The notes: generated by a model not told the origin, from the letters alone. DNA of 64,000 nucleotides from Perognathus longimembris pacificus (GCF_023159225.1 NC_063171.1:33883378-33947377); one strand, 5' to 3'. Positions 43,433 to 55,794 are shown, numbered from the stretch's first letter. A program made the numbers and translations.

Positions 43433-44587
43433 TTTTCTTGAAGCAAGATATGGAAAGTAGGAACAACCTTTCTCTAAGAGCAACCCTGAGAATCAGTTCC
43501 TAAATTCTGCCTAGGGAGAGGAAGGGGACCTACATGACAAGATGCCAGCCTTGGCCCAGAAAGCTTGTGGCTGGATCAGCTGGAGTTTAAGGCAGGGTTC
43601 CAGACACTGAAGGGTTCTTGGAAAGAATTCATAGGGCCTCTGAATGTCCGTGGAGTTGAATTGAGCATTTTTCCCACTCTACTGTGGAATGAAGAACTCA
43701 TTGTGGGATTAGAAGGACTTATGGCTGCCATCAGTAGAAATCACAGACATATTCATCCACATTACAACTGCAGCTTTGTAGAAATAACACTTGTGCTTAT
43801 CACTATTTTGAGATTATGGTGGTTATTAGACCTGCCACTATGTCTTATTTAATATGTTAATAAGACACATATGGCCCCATATCACTTTTTTCATAATTTG
43901 ATATCTATTTCAATATAATTAGTTTCTGTTCTAATTTATGCATTTTATGTTTTGCATTTCAAATCACTATGCAATGAAGAGGTCTACAGGCTTTCTCCTA
44001 CTGCACAGGCATATGTGATGCAGAAAAATCTAAGATTCCTAGACCACAGAGATAATTCAACTAGAAACATCTGGACTAAAGAGGCACCCAACGCTGCCCA
44101 GCAACGCTATCAGATTTTTAAGTTTTCAATAATGAGCTGGGATTGGGATGAACAGAGAGAAGCATAGGGGAGAGGATAGTCTTCGAACCCACGAAGTTGA
44201 AACAGAGGTTGAGTTACAGATCTAATAGAATGAGAAAGAATGAAATCCTTGCAGGATTGATTGGGTGAAAAAATTGCCAATTATGGAAATGGGGGCGGTG
44301 AGCGCTTTTTCCTTGCCATTTATCGCCTTGTATGTTTTAAACTCCCTTTCGAAACTTGTGTTCATTGCGGGAAAGGGAGAGGAGGAAAGGGTCATGGACA
44401 TGCGCACACATTTACTGAGGCTTGAACCCAAGATGGTACTTGTTTTGGGATAGAAAAGTAATCTTGCCTGGTAGGTTATGGGGGCTCTGAGAATAAGAAG
44501 CTTGAAACTAAGAATAACCAGTTTCCTTGAAAAACTGCTAGCATAAAATAGATCTCTATTTATATGACAGCATGAATAAAACAGACT
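43433..44587. other. Non-coding sequence, nothing recognised
   Basis: Mixed unique-looking sequence. The minus-strand open frame 44222-44596 (124 codons) has no recognisable domain and no supporting context. I regard it as chance. Confidence 0.45.
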
Positions 44588-44775
44588 ATTTTGCATTTAT
44601 ATAGTGCCTTTCTTCACATAAGAGCCCAGGGGCTTCACTAATCCAATGCAACGCAGTCACCTCTGGGAGACCACCAGGCAGACAACAACAGCTGTGCAGA
44701 TGGGAACTGTAGGCCCAGAGCTGGGGACCACAGTCACCTCTTCTTCACGTCCCCCGGAGCTGAATGCTTTGATAA
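44588..44775 (-). mobile_element. MIR-family SINE (MIR3/MIRc-like)
   Basis: Plus-strand 'tttgcatttatatagtgcct', 'cacctctgggagaccaccag', 'gcagatgggaactgtaggcc', 'cagagctggggaccacagtc' match the complement-orientation order of a MIR-type element ('tttatatagtgctt' to 'acagatgaggaaactgaggc'). Confidence 0.65.
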
Positions 44776-44895
44776 CAATGCGTGAGTTTGGCACAGTAAG
44801 GCCGACACACCCTCGTCCATTTTCAAAACTTGCCCACAAGAAGCAGAAAAAGTATGAAGGAATGCTACGTTTTGGAGGTTGCGAAATACAGCAGC

Positions 44896-44920
44896 TTTTT
44901 TTTTTTTTTTTTTTTTTTTT
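44896..44920. repeat. Poly-T run
   Basis: Uninterrupted T run of about 25 bases. No retroposon body is recognisable next to it on the expected side, so its origin is unclear. Confidence 0.95.
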
Positions 44921-45159
44921 GGTAAAACTTCATTTTCAGTTTAAGTAAAAAATGTATGTTATTTCATGAATTATAGCTCGTAATTGGTAGGAGAGTAGCT
45001 TTTGAGCAATGCCTAAACGTGCACGTGTGTAGTCACATGTGCGTTTATGTGACTTGGAAGTTACTATATATTTCACAAAAACGCATTTTTATTTGGCATT
45101 CGGTATTTCTGCATACCCGGGAAATACTAGAAGCATAATTAAATGGTGCATATCGTATA

Positions 45160-45360
45160 GCATCTTTCTAGGTTTCTTTTTCTCATCACCATAAGCTCTT
45201 TTATATCTTTTGCAAAGCTTTGCCTTTATTTCAGATTGTTTTCCTGGAAGTGGAATCATCACATGAAATGGTAGAAATTTTAAGGGCTATCCATATGCTT
45301 CGCCAAAGAAATTAATTGATTTCTTCAAATTTATATAATTTCATATGTTTCAAAACAGTT
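45160..45360 (-). mobile_element. Old L1ME/L1M ORF2-end fragment, antisense
   Basis: Plus-strand 'cctggaagtggaatcatcac', 'atgaaatggtagaaatttta', 'cttcgccaaagaaattaatt' resemble the complement of L1M(E) ORF2 end ('cctagaagtggaattgctgg', 'attgccctccaaagaag'). Confidence 0.55.
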
Positions 45361-45594
45361 GGTGTGACTCTCTTTGTTCATCAGTGCTGTGTGCATTTAC
45401 AGATTATTTTAAAATCTGACTTTAAAAAATCCTTTTAAACCTTGAGTGACTTTATTAACCATTTGTTTCCTATTTAGTAAATTGCTTGGTTTTTGCAGGA
45501 ATGCAAAAAGCTTATTCAAAAGGGCTTTTTCATATAGTAAGGATATCAACTGTTTTCTCCTTTATTAGAATCGCTGGCTCTTTTAAAATCAGTC

Positions 45595-45715
45595 TGCCTC
45601 AACTTCAGAACTCAGCCTTGCACTTTACAAATTGTATGAACACAGGCCAATTACTTTCCCTTTCAGCTTTTAGTTCCTAAAATTACAAGATGAAGATAGT
45701 TGAAGGCATATTTTC
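45595..45715 (+). mobile_element. MIR SINE fragment
   Basis: 'cttgcactttacaaattgta', 'tgaacacaggccaattactt', 'tccctttcagcttttagttc', 'ctaaaattacaagatgaaga' match the MIR core in sense orientation. Confidence 0.7.
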
Positions 45716-46403
45716 TCTAGGGCAAATTTAGCATCCTAGGCTTGTATTCGTGGGGTTATAGAGGTTTGAAAAATTCAAGCATAAGACATTTTAACTACAT
45801 TAGTTAATATCTCTATCTATTCCATGACACTTCCTTGATTTTCAGCCTTTATCTCCACCACACATTGCCTCTATTTGGGCTCTCCTTACGACAGATGGCA
45901 CTGTGATGCAAGTACTACTTTAAGATGCAGCTAAGAGAAAATTCAGCTGAGGGTATGTATTTAGTTGGGGCTTTATCAAATTCCATCAGATGGTCCACTA
46001 CCACTTTCATACCTAGCCAGTCTTACCAGTGAAGAAATAATGTCCAGAAATTGCACAAATTGCACCAAACTCCAGCTGTTACAACTCTAAAGAGTTTAAT
46101 AGCATAGAATTTCTAATACTGTCAAAGAATGTTCACTTATAATCAGTACTAGAAGTATGTGGTTAATAGTGAAACACTAAAATTTGAAATATGAAAAACC
46201 ACAAATTAATAGAGATCTCAGTACTAATCCTGAGAATTAACATGATGTTAGCAATAATGAATTGAGAATCTGCAATGTTTCTTTGAATTATCAATAACAA
46301 AAATAGATAAGAATAATGAACAGCTTATACTGCCCAAACATGAATATCGAAAAATATTACAGAAAAATGTAACTATTTAAGTATATGTTTCAGATTTCAT
46401 ATT
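45716..46403. other. AT-rich non-coding sequence
   Basis: No recognised repeat or open frame. Confidence 0.45.
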
Positions 46404-47060
46404 TGTTTAATCTTTGAGGTTTTATTTCTTTTTACAAAATTTGATTCTAAAGGTTATGTAAAGAGGGTTCACAGTTACACAAGTCAGTAAATGAGTATAT
46501 TTCTTTTTGAACAGTGTCACCTCTTCCCTCATATTCCCCCAGTTTTCCCCTTGGACTCCCTGCCCCACAAGTTGTATAGTTCATTTCCAACATAGTGTCT
46601 AATGAGTATCATTGTTGCATTAATTCACCCTTTGTCCCACCATTTCTGTGATTCCCCTTTCCCTCTTCAAACCATATAAACTTATACACAGACAAAAGGT
46701 ACAGAAATCAAAAACAACAATAAAAGGGAATAACCAAAGAAAAGAATAACAACAACAACAAAAGAACCCCAGACAATACAATACAAAACCTCTTGTTTGG
46801 CTGGGAATATGGCTTAGTGGTGAAGTGCTTGCCTAGCATGCATCTGGCCCTGGGTTCAATTCCTCAGTATTACATAAACAGAAAAAAATAGGATTAGCCT
46901 AATAAAATCATTTTTAAAAACACTCTTTTTTCCATTTCTTGGAGTTCATTTTGATAACATAATTTTATACGATCATATGCACATAGCTACTGAGCCTTTG
47001 TGATCCTCTCCTAAGAATAACCTGTTTGCTAATGTGGCATGGTTTTTCTTAACCTAAATT
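46404..47060 (-). mobile_element. L1 3' end, type I, antisense, split by an IDL unit
   Basis: Plus-strand 'agagggttcacagttacaca', 'ttccctcatattcccccagt', 'gttcatttccaacatagtgt', 'taatgagtatcattgttgca' and, after the SINE, 'ttcttggagttcattttgat', 'tatacgatcatatgcacata' are the complement of the type I L1 tail. The same series occurs at 56516-57050. Confidence 0.87.
46799..46915 (+). mobile_element. IDL monomer SINE
   Basis: 'ggctgggaatatggcttagt', 'ggtgaagtgcttgcctagca', B box 'gggttcaattcctcag', then an A-rich tail ('aacagaaaaaaatagg' onward). The Geo half is missing. It lies inside the antisense L1 tail. Confidence 0.88.
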
Positions 47061-47156
47061 GCTACTTACTTTCATAACTAATTTTTTATTCTGTCATTTG
47101 TCTGTAGGAAATGCTTAGTATTGTGATAATATGAGTTTCTCAAAAGTCCATCCCCT

Positions 47157-47350
47157 TGGCTGGGCATGTGGCTTAGTGGTAGAGTGCTTGCCTATATGGT
47201 ACTGAGGAGTACCATATAGACAGAAAAAGCAAGAAGTGGTGCTGTGGCTTAAGTGGTAGAGTGCTAGCCTTGAGCACAGAGAAGCTCAGGGACAGAGCCC
47301 AGGCCCTTAGATCAAGCCCCAGGACTGGAAATAAAACAAAAACAAAAAAG
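47157..47350 (+). mobile_element. IDL-Geo SINE with a fold-back mutation in the B box
   Basis: A-box region 'ggcttagtggtagagtgctt' and full Geo half ('tggcttaagtggtagagtgc', 'atcaagccccaggactgg') are intact. The segment that should carry the B box is replaced by a perfect inverted repeat: arms 'ctatatggtact' (47192-47203) and 'agtaccatatag' (47208-47219), loop 'gagg'. The right arm is the normal SINE sequence and the left arm is its inverted copy. Flanks 'gtccatcccctt' and 'gatccatccctt' form a target-site duplication. Confidence 0.92.
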
Positions 47351-50094
47351 ATCCATCCCTTTATGAGGTGTTCATATATACACTGAGAACATACAATTTC
47401 AGCTTTTGCCAAATTTCTAATAAGTTTCTGCAGCATCCTTTACTGACTATCACTCCTCATCGATTTACAATGCTTAATTTATTATTTGTTGATGAGTCCA
47501 TATTATAGTAGCTGTTTGGGGCCTGTTGTGGTAGTTGAACTCAGTGTAATATTAATGATATGATTTACTATATCCCAGGGTAATTTTTTCCCATTCATGA
47601 ACACTCTGGTTTTTAGAAAAATATCTGTTTTTTCTTGTACATTGTATTAATATTAAATCAATCCTAATAGTATTTTTCATCACAGTTGATTTAAAAAACT
47701 CCATTGGTTTTGAATACTATTGCAAGAATTTTAAAATTTGTTGAGATTAATGTTGTTATAATATGTTTGTTTCACCCAGGAACAAGATATACCTCCACAA
47801 TGTAAGCTTTCCATTGTGTTACCTATGTTGTTTTGCATTTTCTTTAAAAGACAGCTCTTTGAATATAAACAGCATGCTTCCTAGAAAGATTGGACTTCCT
47901 CAGAGCTAATTCATTTAGAACCAACTGAGTAGTTGCCTAGTTCATTTGCTAATTTGTCATTATGTAAAGCAAAGTTAAGTTTAGATATGAGAATTACTTA
48001 TTAGATCAAAATATCCCTTACTAGTAATTAAAGTTTATGAATCTTGATTAATTTCAGCAATTCATTTTTAGATAGGTTTTTTATTTTAGTTTTAACACAT
48101 ATAATTGTAGGATTTAGTGCTTCAAAACTTTTCTATTCCTGTAAAATAATGAGGGATAGTCACTGTCATGATTTCTCCCAAAGGACTTTAAAAACCCTTA
48201 AGTTTTCTGATATGAGTGAGCAAACATCCTGCTCTGGGTCTTGTGCCTTTCAAATAGCTTGTGACTAATTTTTAAAACAGGTATTAATGAAGCCAACATG
48301 AGCTAAATTGGCATTGCTGATGGTCACATTGTATATTTGCTCTTTGGCTGTGTTCTTGGTTGTCCTAACATATCCTGGGTTCCTCACCTGTACTCTCATG
48401 AATGCATTATTCAAGCTATTAGTATGGTGGACCATCTTAACCTTGCAGAATGACATAACTAATATGGAAAACATGAAAACCTAAAGAAGACAAGAATAAA
48501 ATTGCTAGCACTTGGAATATCTAAGAATTCTAAAACTTTATATACTATTTCCATATTTCTACATTACTTGATGTTTAATGACCTACTAATTTTTCATCCA
48601 CAGTTTTTTGTTATTGCGAAAATGCTATGGAAATAGAGTCAACAGATCAATTATTTATTATCTGACATAAAGTTGATAATGAAAAACGTGGAATTAAACC
48701 ATCTTATTTTCTAACATCATGTCTATTTGAAAGCTACCAAAATGAAAATCACATGATAAAATAATACTATGCTCCTAGGGACCAAAATGAGAATGATGGG
48801 TGAGATTATAAAGTCACTTTTCAAAGAACTACTTTATATTGTTTGAAGTGGTTTTTACAAGATTGCTAAAATTCTATAACCAACTTGTAGCTGACTTTAT
48901 TGATTAAAAGATGCTATAGATCTAATCTAGTATGTCACTGTGAAGTTTTTGACTTTGCTTTGTGTAATAGACAGTTATCTAGTACCTGAGCAGGCATAAT
49001 AGACCACATATTTTTTAAGCTGGATAGATATCAGTAGTAAATATGAAAAGAATTGATATCAATAGGTTATGTTAACCAGGAATGGCATAGTAATTGATTT
49101 TCCATCATAATTATTTCTACATTGAGTAGCTCAATCAATAAAGTCAATGACTATGTGCATTAGATATGCAAGTGACATCATACCAGTTAGTAGAATGAGT
49201 GCTAAAATTCAGCACAATGAGACAAACAGCAAAGCTGTAAGAAACATAAAATATTTAGTAATTTAACTACACTTATCAGAAGATCAAATATCTAAGTAGG
49301 ATGTAGAGAATTGTGGATTTATTTTTCAGATTAGATGTAACCAAGTCAGCACTCAGTGTGGAACACATACAAAAATGAATAGGACATCTAAATCTGTGAA
49401 AAAGCAAGTAAAAGCTCCCTAAAGACAGTATACAATTAAACTTTAATATAAAATTAACCAACCACAGTCCTGTGATTTGTAAATTGAACACTATAAATTA
49501 AAGTCACATGTTTTCATGTCTGCCTCGTCATTTTTGACTACTTAGTTTGTTTAACATGATACATTTCAGGAAAATATGAAAGTAAGATTATTAAATAATA
49601 TTTCTGATTTAATACTCCACTTAAGAAATAACTTATGTAAAATTCTATATTTTTCAACATGGCATCAATTATTTGTATTTTTTCAGTATGTTGTTCTTTT
49701 TAAGCTAGAAGCTCTCAAATCAGGAAGTTAGTCAATCAATTCACAAACTTTTAACAAAACCTGAATAATATACTTGCAGGATGTTTTATGATGATAACCC
49801 TCACAAGCCTTGGGTAACTTACTCAAGCTTGCTTTCTGGGTATTAGTTGCCACAAAATCAATCATATGTCCAAAGACTATATTAATAAGAAAATGTAAGA
49901 CCCATAAAAATGTTACAGAAATTTTACACTCGTCAGGCTAAGAAAATGAATCCAAGAGATATGACTGATGAATACTCTAGAATAGAATAGTAATAGCAAA
50001 TATAGGTGATATGCAGTGGTGAATAGGATGAAAGTTATTTTGATAAATAAATGTAACTAGCATTAACATGGAAGATGTTTAGACATAATGCTAC
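47351..50094. other. Long AT-rich stretch, nothing recognised
   Basis: About 2.7 kb of A+T-rich DNA with no clear repeat family and no credible open frame. Parts of 47430-47860 have a faint L1-antisense feel, but I could not align a diagnostic block. Confidence 0.4.
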
Positions 50095-50225
50095 AGGTGA
50101 TGAGTACTAGGCCTCAGGCATTAAGTGCTTTTATGTGGATTTTCTTAATTCTTATTCTTAATAACCATAGAGAAAGGTATTATTATCCCCATTTGATAAG
50201 TTAGAAAGATGCAACTAGAATGAAA
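50095..50225 (-). mobile_element. MIR SINE
   Basis: Plus-strand 'cctcaggcattaagtgcttt', 'gattttcttaattcttattc', 'aggtattattatccccattt', 'gataagttagaaagatgcaa' is a clear antisense MIR. Confidence 0.86.
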
Positions 50226-50579
50226 GGATAAATTACATAAAACTAAGCATCAATAAAGAAGAAAGCCAAGTCATCTATCCATACTCTAATTAGCTAAAAC
50301 AACTTGATTGTGCATATGAAAAATGTACATACATTTGTGACTATGTGTTGTCATTAATAAAACTTGACTATATATTAATGATTAAATACTCATATGCTCC
50401 TTTAGTCACTTCTTTCTTTATGCCATCCCTTTGGCATTTCTCTTTTACGTTGGTAGAACTTAGGTATGCACCATAGGGTGCACTCATGAGTTTCTGAGGA
50501 CTCAAGATGTAGTCAATAATGTATACTAGTTCGTACTATCACAAAGTAGCATTAATCAATGTAAGCTAAATAATTAATT

Positions 50580-50656
50580 TTTTCTCAATGCTAAGATTAA
50601 ACCAAGGGGCTTACATATACTAGAAAAGCTTTCCCATTGTGCTACCTCCCTTTCCT
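50580..50656 (-). mobile_element. ID-like SINE monomer
   Basis: The reverse complement shows 'gaggtagcacaatgggaaag' (A-box region), 'cttttctagtatatgtaagc', 'cccttggtttaatcttagca' (B-box region). Diverged, with no Geo part. Confidence 0.66.
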
Positions 50657-51154
50657 ATAGTATTAAGGAAAAACCATATACTAATGAGTAAAGATAAATA
50701 ATAAATCAGGAGGGACAGGAAGTATGCAAGGAGCACTACGGGATTAAATGTTGGGCAGAAATTTGTTTTCAGTGGTGAAGCCATCACTCATGTTGAATTT
50801 CTCAGTTGTTGATTCCTGGGTGGAAGAAGAAACCACTAAAGGTGGTAAAGGACCAAAAGTCATTAGGTAAGAGTGAACTTGATGATGTTATGATGAAATG
50901 GAAAGAGCAAAGCCTAGTCAGTTGTCAGACTTAAGTCTGGAATGAAAGAGTCAATAAGAAAGAATAAAGTTTACCAGAAACGAATTCAAAGGGTCAAAAC
51001 AGGTGAGGGTGCAGACCCATAGAGCATGCCCATTCCAGTGTAGGTGACTGGAGTGTATTGTGTTTCGCAAACTTCAGTGGGTCAAAAACGGAATGTTATG
51101 CCTCCCTCTGGGTTAGAATAGCAACAAGAACTCCAAGCTCCAGTGCTTTCTAAC
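50657..51154. other. Non-coding sequence, nothing recognised
   Basis: Mixed sequence without recognised repeats. Confidence 0.4.
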
Positions 51155-51430
51155 TTAACAAAAAAAATTGTTTTAAGTAGTTGTACAAAAGAATTGCCAT
51201 TTAACAAAGCACTGAATGAATACAATGTATCTTACTCATCCCTACTTGACTCACCCCTTTCCTCACTCTTCTTAGTTTTTTAGCCTATACATTGGATTCT
51301 TGTTTTCATTTTCCCACTCCTTTTTTTCTCCCCATTCATCTATGACTTCACCCTTGACCCCACCCCTTTCGAGTACTTGCTTCCTTGTATTTTATTTTGC
51401 TGAACTCCATCCAGTCTTATTGTAGGGCCA
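51155..51430 (-). mobile_element. L1 3' UTR, type II, antisense
   Basis: Plus-strand 'taagtagttgtacaaaagaa', 'caatgtatcttactcatccc', 'cccctttcgagtacttgctt', 'ttgctgaactccatccagtc' are the complement of the type II tail, also seen antisense at 54690-55445 and 61608-61990. Confidence 0.83.
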
Positions 51431-51439
51431 CGGTGGCTT

Positions 51440-53510
51440 TTGAATACTCAGTCTTCTTCCAGTGTCCCATTACTTAGGCTCTCACCTCCATCTAGAACTG
51501 GGCCATTCCCAAGTTCCCAGACTTAACTAAACCCCATGACCCAGAAATACCTGTGTGCACTCCAGCTTCAGAATTACACTAACATAAAGCTGGCCCAAGT
51601 AGGCTCAAGTTCGAGGCTCTAGGACCAAATCAGCCCCTGGGAAAACAAGCTTCAGTCTGGGCCTTATAAGCAAAATTAACCAGATTATCCACATGTGGGC
51701 CTCTGAACCAAGTCAGTATCAAACCTTCTCTTCAAAGAGCTCCCTCAGAATTTCTGGGTGGTCTGAAAGGAAAGGGAATATTCCTAGGGCAGCTCATTTG
51801 TTAAAACTGTAATTGATCATACTTCCTCAAATGTACAAACACCAAACCATGTCTACAAGGATTATGAATATTCAGGGAAACATGATCACCCCAAAGACAA
51901 AATTAAACAGCAGTAGCTAATGGATATGCACAAAATGTTAAAGGATAGAAATAATATCTTGAAGAATTCCAATGACCTTGAAGGGACTGCAAATAATGTA
52001 GGGAAAATCAAATTTAAAAAGACAACATATTGAAAAAAAACAGGATTTCAATAAATAGGACAAGATAGGAGATTCCAAGACATAGAAACTATAAAAGAGA
52101 ATCAAATAGAACTTGGAGCAGAAAATACAGTGACTGAATTGAAATTTTTAATAGAGAGCCCTAAGAGCAGACATAAACTGGCAGCAGAAAAAATGACCAA
52201 TCTGGGAAATAAGTCATTAAAAAATTACAGAATTAGAAGAACAAGAAAAGAGGGGTCACAGGCCTAGCTGACATGTGGGACAACATCAAGTGAACCAACA
52301 TATAAATTATAGGAGTTCCAAAAGGAGAGAGAAAGGGAAAGGAAAAGAATAAACAAAAAACAACAACAAAAAAACCCACCTTGCTTAATGAAATAATGCC
52401 TGAAAACTTCCCAGATCCAAAGAGAGAAGCTAAAGAGAGACTATTGAAAGCAGCAAAGAGTAAAGTGACTAGCTATAAAACTAACAGCATAGCAGAAACC
52501 TAGCAAAGAGTAAGAGAATATATTCAAAGTGCTAATCAGAAATTCAAGAGAGATAATATTTCCTCGATAAGCCGTTGAGGAATTGATTACTACTATACTT
52601 ACCTTACAAGAAATGCTAAGAAGCTATCCTCAAATAGAAGTGAAAGAACACTTAATTAACAACATGAAACATAACAATATAAAGTAAAAATGCAGTTGAA
52701 TTCAGAATATGCAAATATTGCTCTAATGGTGTATATTGATTAAGATTGGTGAGAATGTAAATTTGTACAGCCATTATGGAAAATGTTGTCTAGATTTGTA
52801 TATGGATCCAGCAATCTACTTTTGATAATATAGCCAAAAGAAAACTCGAATATCAAAAAGATAGCTCCACTCTTAGAATTACTTAACAGACTTTTTATAA
52901 GAATCAACATCCAGAGTTATGGAGTCAATTTAAGTACCCATTAAGGGATGAATGTGATAAACACACACAGATAATCACACCATGTTCCACTATATATTAT
53001 TATGAATATTATTCAATCTAAAAATAAGGAAATCCCTTCATTTGCTAAAAGATGTTACATGGAAATAATTATACTAAGAAGCAGGAACAAAAAAAATGTT
53101 TCATGACTTTACTTATAAGAAAAGTGTAAAAAAGGCAAGCTCATAGAGGTAGAAAATACAGTGTGGTTTTCTAGGAACTGTGAAATAGGTGGAGTGGGAA
53201 GATATTGGTCAGATGTATAAATTTTAAATTATTCAGGATTTGGAAATTCCAGCCATCTCTCATTCAACAAGAGGACTATACTGAATAATGTTGCTTGTAG
53301 GCTTGAAATGTGTTAAGAGATGAAACCTTAAATGTTCTATTTGCACAGGGATGCAAAAGAGAATGGTCAGAGTGAGTGATAAATGTGTTAATTAACTTGA
53401 TAGTGATAGACATTTTATGATGTATACATGTATAAAACATAACATTGCACATCTTACACATATATAGCACTTATCTGTCAATTATATGTCTTAGTGAAGC
53501 TGGAAATAAA
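51440..53510 (+). mobile_element. HAL1-like element: L1 ORF1 remnant joined to an L1M ORF2 tail and 3' UTR
   Basis: About 51440-51850 may be a 5' UTR. Then comes a decayed ORF1 ('tattcagggaaacatgatca', 'acagtgactgaattgaaatt', 'tatataggagttccaaaagg'-type, 'tgaaaacttcccagatccaa', 'ttgaaagcagcaaagagtaa', 'ttacaagaaatgctaagaag'). ORF1 ends near 52660 with 'aacacttaattaacaacatg'. Almost at once (from about 52745) the sequence becomes an ORF2 C-terminus ('ttgtacagccattatggaaa', 'attattcaatctaaaaataa') and an L1M 3' UTR ('gtgttaattaacttgatagt', 'attgcacatcttacacatat', 'gtcaattatatgtcttagtg'). The ~3 kb of ORF2 normally in between is absent. Frames are heavily broken. Confidence 0.82.
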
Positions 53511-54689
53511 TAGGGGGAAAGATAAGGAGGGATTGGTCCAAGTATATCTGACATCATAACTTCTCAAATTCCCTGCTTATCTTCAAGTCTTAAAGGTGCC
53601 ATCAGTGGCTTGTTACCCCAGGGATATCAAGGACTCACTGAGAGGATTCAGGGACCTGTAAAAATTCGTATATTTCTCTCATGCATATCAATAAACTCAA
53701 CCCATGGCACTCTGATGTCTCCGTCTAGCTCCAAAAGTCTATATTTTCCTTATTCAGTCCAGCATACCTCTGCTGAAGTGGCAACCAAGTGACAGGTAAC
53801 ACATAAACTCTTGGCTGGATAAGTAGACAGATGATCCCTAGAACATGTTCTGTTCCAGTGATTTCATTTCCCTCAGATGGAATGATACCTGGAGATTTAA
53901 TCATTTCCACTGGTGAGCAGGTACACAAAAATACATGACAAGACAAGAAGAGTACGACAGCCTACAGGAAATGTTCACAGGTAAAAGCTCTCTAAAGGCT
54001 GGCTTTTCATCAGCAATTCTGGGAAATGAGAAAAATTGAGCCCATGGGAATGTCTTAAAATTGTAATCCACTGGAAGAAAATCATTCTTGCTTCACTTTC
54101 CCTACATTTGTTCCTAATAGAAAAATGGAATATTACTGTTTTGAACATTCAGGGATGTGGAATTATGGTCTGCGCTGAGAAACTGGTTGTTACTTATTCT
54201 CAAAGCTAAAATTTCAATGTTTTGACTGTTATATACCTGTATATCATTTGCTAAGCCTGCCCTGGGTGATAAGATTCGGGTCACTATGTTTTGATCCAAA
54301 TGGAATTTTAAAATATTGGAAAATCAAAGTACTCATCACCTAGAAAATATTATTTTTGAGGTGTTGTGTTGTTAAGATGCTTGAATATTCTCAGATATAC
54401 ATTCAGTCTGAAAAATTATAAAATAAAGGGCTAATATTATGTAGATTTATAAACATGGAGATTTTACATGAATTCTTACATGTGAAGTTTAATAGAACTA
54501 TTTTTTTTCCATTTCATTATCAGATTTTGTCTAAAACTATCCTGGTCTGTCTTTTCCCATATCAATTCCCTAATCTGAGTATTCATTTGTTAATTTCATT
54601 CAAAAGTGTCTTCATTCTGAATATTTTGGAGAGAACGACTAATGTTTGAGAATGAGTAGCAGATTTTTCATTTTTTCTAAAAAATTTAT
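53511..54689. other. Non-coding sequence, nothing recognised
   Basis: Mixed to AT-rich. Open frames of 60-73 codons at 53610-53792 and 53725-53946 lie on opposite strands and have no features. Confidence 0.45.
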
Positions 54690-55445
54690 CTTTAAGTAGG
54701 AAGTGCCATGTAACAAATTAGTTTATGAATACAACACATTGTCACCACTCCACTATTCTCACCCCCCTTCCATCCATTCCTTTCCTTACTTTTCTTAATT
54801 TTGTGTTATATATCATGTATTATTGACTGCATTCTCCCCACTTCCTTCCATTCCTCTACCCCCTCCTCTTGCCCTACCCCCTTGCAAGTACCTATTTCCT
54901 GGAGCTTATTTTGCTGGACTTTGACTTTGTTTTTCTACAACATTAAACGATTTGAGCTTTCCAAAGAGTCTACTATACTCCAGTTAATTCATTTGCAACC
55001 ACTTGTGTACCATCAAATGCATTTACCTGTTAAGTTTTTAGGCTCATTGTAGCTATCACAAAGGACGGAAACCATGTACCCTTTGTTTGTGTGGGTCTGA
55101 CTTACTTCACTTAATATATTTTTCCAAGTTCTTGGTACCATTCTTTCTGATGGATGAGTAAAATTGCATTGTATATTTATAGCATATTTTCTTGATCCGT
55201 TTGTCTACTCGGGGGGCATAAGAGCTGATTCCATATCCTGGCTATGGTGAATCATGCTGCAATGAACATGGTTGTGCTGGTGGCTTTACTGTGATCTTGT
55301 TTGTCATCTATTGGATAAATGCCCAGGAGCAGCCTTGATGAGTCACTGGGTAGTTTTACATTTAGTTTTTTTGAGGAACCACCATATTGTTTTCCAGAGT
55401 GGTAAAACAAGCTTATATTCCCAACAAAAGTGTATTACTTAATTG
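54690..55445 (-). mobile_element. L1: type II 3' UTR and decayed ORF2 C-terminus, antisense
   Basis: The low-coordinate part is the complement of the type II UTR ('ttgcaagtacctatttcctg', 'cttattttgctggactttga'). The high-coordinate part is the complement of the ORF2 end ('tcttgatccgtttgtctact', 'gctatggtgaatcatgctgc', 'aatgaacatggttgtgctgg', 'ttggataaatgcccaggagc', 'accaccatattgttttccag'). A mirror-image partner of the copy at 38518-39236. Confidence 0.9.
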
Positions 55446-55579
55446 ATATTGTTGCCTATAGAAAACCACAGGCTCTGAGTAGGCTTAGGATCATCATCAG
55501 TGCTCAACATAACACATCTCAGCTGTAAATTTCCATTTTTTTCTTGCCAATGAAATATAACCACATAGAACTGGTGTTC

Positions 55580-55605
55580 CAATTCTCTCTCTCCTCTCTC
55601 TCTCA

Positions 55606-55653
<48 letters not shown>

Positions 55654-55663
55654 TTCTCTCTGT
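55580..55663. repeat. (CT)n microsatellite
   Basis: CT dinucleotide array of about 40 units with a few ACTTT interruptions. The minus-strand open frame across it is an Arg/Glu repeat artefact. Confidence 0.97.
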
Positions 55664-55669
55664 GTTTGA

Positions 55670-55770
55670 TATGGTATTGAGGTTTGGGTAAGGGGCCCAT
55701 GCTCTGCTTGGCATTTTTATTAAAGGCTGGTATTCTACTTGAATCATACCTCCACTACATTCAAATATTT
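55670..55770 (-). mobile_element. Geo-type SINE fragment
   Basis: Plus-strand 'aaaggctggtattctacttg', 'aatcatacctccacta' resemble the complement of the Geo A-box block. Diverged and partial. Confidence 0.42.
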
Positions 55771-55794
55771 TTAAACAGCAATTTTGTTTTAGAC

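Noticed and set aside
44222..44596. 124-codon minus-strand open frame
   Set aside because: No domain or supporting context, and its 3' half overlaps another open frame on the plus strand.
52740..53510. A separate L1M insertion following HAL1
   Set aside because: No poly-A or target duplication marks a boundary near 52740, so one element with an internal junction is simpler. Kept as an open question in the findings.
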